A DNA stretch of 64,000 nt from Chitinophaga ginsengisoli (lineage in GTDB: Bacteria; Bacteroidota; Bacteroidia; Chitinophagales; Chitinophagaceae). The stretch is from assembly GCF_003014595.1 (NCBI RefSeq), contig NZ_PYGK01000018.1:1-64000 (forward strand), read 5' to 3'. Below, piece after piece: positions 62,823 through 64,000 of this stretch (the first letter of the stretch is position 1; each line of letters begins with the position of its first letter). The notes under the pieces were generated by a model. The model saw nothing but the letters and a program-made list of their open reading frames with translations, was not told where the DNA came from and made no database searches. The translations under genes and the position numbers were made by a program.

Positions 62823-63548
62823 TTATTGCGCCAGCTTCGCCATTGCTTCACCAATTGCCGCAGCATATTTCTTCACTTCTCCCACCGGAATGTCAAACTG
62901 GTCTTTCTCCAACCCCCAAAACAGTTCATCTGCCACTTCTGAAGCCGGGATACCGTTGGCACCGCCGACTTCAGCCGAAAATTCGGTGTTCACAGTGGGT
63001 GGATAAACTTCGTAAATCTGAATGTTTTTCTGCTCTTCATAAGTGTAACGCAAAGCCACGGTGTAACTATGCAAAGCTGCTTTGGTGGCACAGTAAGTTG
63101 GCAGGAATTTATGACTACCATAGACCGCTAGCGAAGAAATATTCACTACCGCTGCAGCTTTTTTTTGTAGCAAATGTGGTATCATCAATTCTGTAAAGTG
63201 GATGATGGCAATATAATTTACATTCATTTCAATTTTTGCCTTTTCGTGGGCGTTGGTCGTTTCGCTTAGCAAATAACCAAAGGCTGCACCGGCATTGTTG
63301 ATGATGATGTTCAAATCGGGATGGTTGTTTTTTAAGTCTTCTGCAATCCGGATTCTATCTTCCTCCAATGCAAAATCACCCTGAATACCAATTGCTCCCG
63401 GCAATTCTTTTAAAGCATTTTGTAAGCGCGCTTCGTTTCGACCGTTGATGATGATTGTATTGCCCTCGGCAATTAATTTCTTAGCGATAGCTAAGCCAAT
63501 TCCGGCACTTCCGCCGGTGATGAATACTGTATTTCCTGTTGTTTGCAT
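62823..63548 (-). CDS. Short-chain dehydrogenase/reductase (DltE-like SDR)
   Basis: 241 aa from ATG 63548 (MQTTGNTVFITGGSAGIGLAIAKK); a longer open frame to 63821 runs through the operator region and the divergent HxlR gene and is rejected. Cofactor motif TGGSAGIG, NNAGAAFG, and the catalytic YCATK with upstream Ser in NISSLAVYG. Divergent from the HxlR regulator gene with 104 bp between them containing two related palindromes, so it is probably controlled by that regulator. Confidence 0.92.
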   Translation of the reverse strand: MQTTGNTVFITGGSAGIGLAIAKKLIAEGNTIIINGRNEARLQNALKELPGAIGIQGDFALEEDRIRIAEDLKNNHPDLNIIINNAGAAFGYLLSETTNAHEKAKIEMNVNYIAIIHFTELMIPHLLQKKAAAVVNISSLAVYGSHKFLPTYCATKAALHSYTVALRYTYEEQKNIQIYEVYPPTVNTEFSAEVGGANGIPASEVADELFWGLEKDQFDIPVGEVKKYAAAIGEAMAKLAQ

Positions 63549-63578
63549 TTGTATATCTCTTGAAAATGGCTTAAATTC

Positions 63579-63595
63579 GCTTTCAAATCGCAAGT
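63579..63595. promoter_or_regulatory. Second, degenerate HxlR-type operator
   Basis: GCTTTCAAATCGCAAGT matches the perfect palindrome at 63612-63628 at 14 of 17 positions and is 33 bp from it, about three helical turns. This suggests cooperative binding of two dimers. Confidence 0.45.
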
Positions 63596-63611
63596 GCAAA
63601 GTTATTAAATT

Positions 63612-63628
63612 ACTTTCAAATTGAAAGT
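63612..63628. promoter_or_regulatory. HxlR-type operator (ACTTTCAAATTGAAAGT)
   Basis: Perfect 17-bp palindrome in the divergent promoter region between the SDR gene and the HxlR gene; probable autoregulatory and SDR-repressing site. Confidence 0.6.
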
Positions 63629-63652
63629 GGTTTTTTAAATTTTTTTTTTGAT

Positions 63653-64000
63653 ATGAAAGAAAATAAGAAGCGGTCCGACTGTCCGGTGAGCCAGTCGTTG
63701 GATATTTGGGGAGACAAATGGTCGTTGCTGATCGTAAGAGATTTAATGTTTGCCGGACAGTGTACTTATGGTGATTTTCAAAGATCGGATGAAAAAATAG
63801 CCAGTAATATTTTGGCATCACGGCTTCAAACGTTGGAAGAAAGCGGTATTATCAGCAAAGAACCTCACCCTGAAAGTAAAGCGAAAGTTTTGTATAAATT
63901 AACCGAAAAAGGTATCGACCTCTTGCCACTGATGATTGAAATCAATTTGTGGGCGGATAAGTATTGCAATATTTCTCCTGAACGGAAGGCACTCATCAAG
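63653..64000 (+). CDS. HxlR-family transcriptional regulator (partial, runs off the window)
   Basis: 116 codons, open at the right edge. Winged HTH of the HxlR type: SDCPVSQSLDIWGDKWSLLI followed by VRDLMFAGQCTYGDFQ, then SDEKIASNILASRLQTLEES and LYKLTEKGIDLLPLMIEI. HxlR proteins often sense electrophiles or quinones through the N-terminal cysteine (here Cys10) and control divergent reductase genes. The adjacent SDR and the palindromes fit this. Confidence 0.93.
   Translation, partial: MKENKKRSDCPVSQSLDIWGDKWSLLIVRDLMFAGQCTYGDFQRSDEKIASNILASRLQTLEESGIISKEPHPESKAKVLYKLTEKGIDLLPLMIEINLWADKYCNISPERKALIK

Noticed and set aside
62823..63821. Extended 332-aa reading of the DltE-like SDR
   Set aside because: The first ~90 residues cross the HxlR operators and the divergent HxlR coding region; the family starts at ATG 63548.

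Overview
The window looks like a chromosomal segment of a Bacteroidota bacterium, most likely of the Chitinophaga group. The pointers are a SusC/SusD pair with a hybrid two-component regulator, a C-terminal secretion-sorting tail on a giant secreted protein, Bacteroidota-type lipoprotein signals (…SC/…AC followed by polar residues), AnnTTTG-type promoters, a Bacteroidota-type class I lanthipeptide leader and many AraC and Crp regulators. No rRNA, tRNA, CRISPR array, transposase or integrase gene was recognised.

Layout. 0.2-4.2 kb: an RNA-repair operon, hen1-pnkp, on the minus strand. 4.3-10.5 kb: a small membrane-anchored protein, an AraC regulator followed by two oxidoreductases, dipeptidase E, a beta-barrel surface-antigen protein and an unknown protein. 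10.8-26.3 kb: large surface or secreted proteins (a 1,096-aa beta-propeller-like protein, a 1,363-aa double pectate-lyase-fold protein), two FtsX/MacB-type permeases without an ATPase, and a family 8 glycosyltransferase. 26.8-38.5 kb: a compact fructan utilisation locus. Its minus-strand genes read MFS sugar porter, fructokinase, SusC, SusD and GH32, and they diverge from a hybrid sensor/regulator with a periplasmic sugar-binding domain. The expected flow is capture by SusC/D, hydrolysis by GH32, fructose import by the MFS protein, phosphorylation by the kinase, and induction by the hybrid regulator. 38.7-48.4 kb: a second PfkB kinase, a subtilase lipoprotein, an M20 amidohydrolase, a YceI protein, an alpha-L-fucosidase, a lipoprotein with a CxxCH motif and an OmpH/Skp chaperone. 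48.4-64 kb: a more AT-rich stretch of small stress, redox and regulatory genes (SnoaL-like, AraC, Crp, VOC, Na+/H+ antiporter, SDR/MDR oxidoreductases, HxlR). It contains several decayed genes and an orphan class I lanthipeptide precursor of 52 aa.

The most unusual feature is the non-coding repeats. Three unrelated palindromic families occur in pairs, each pair in direct orientation around a self-contained module: a short GC-rich REP around hen1-pnkp, a 179-bp element around one permease gene, and a ~156-bp element around the fructan locus. There is also a nine-unit degenerate 23-bp tandem array just upstream of the subtilase, a 16-bp minisatellite, and a decayed 73-bp-period duplication of a gene end. 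All calls come from reading the sequence and the translations; no database search was possible.
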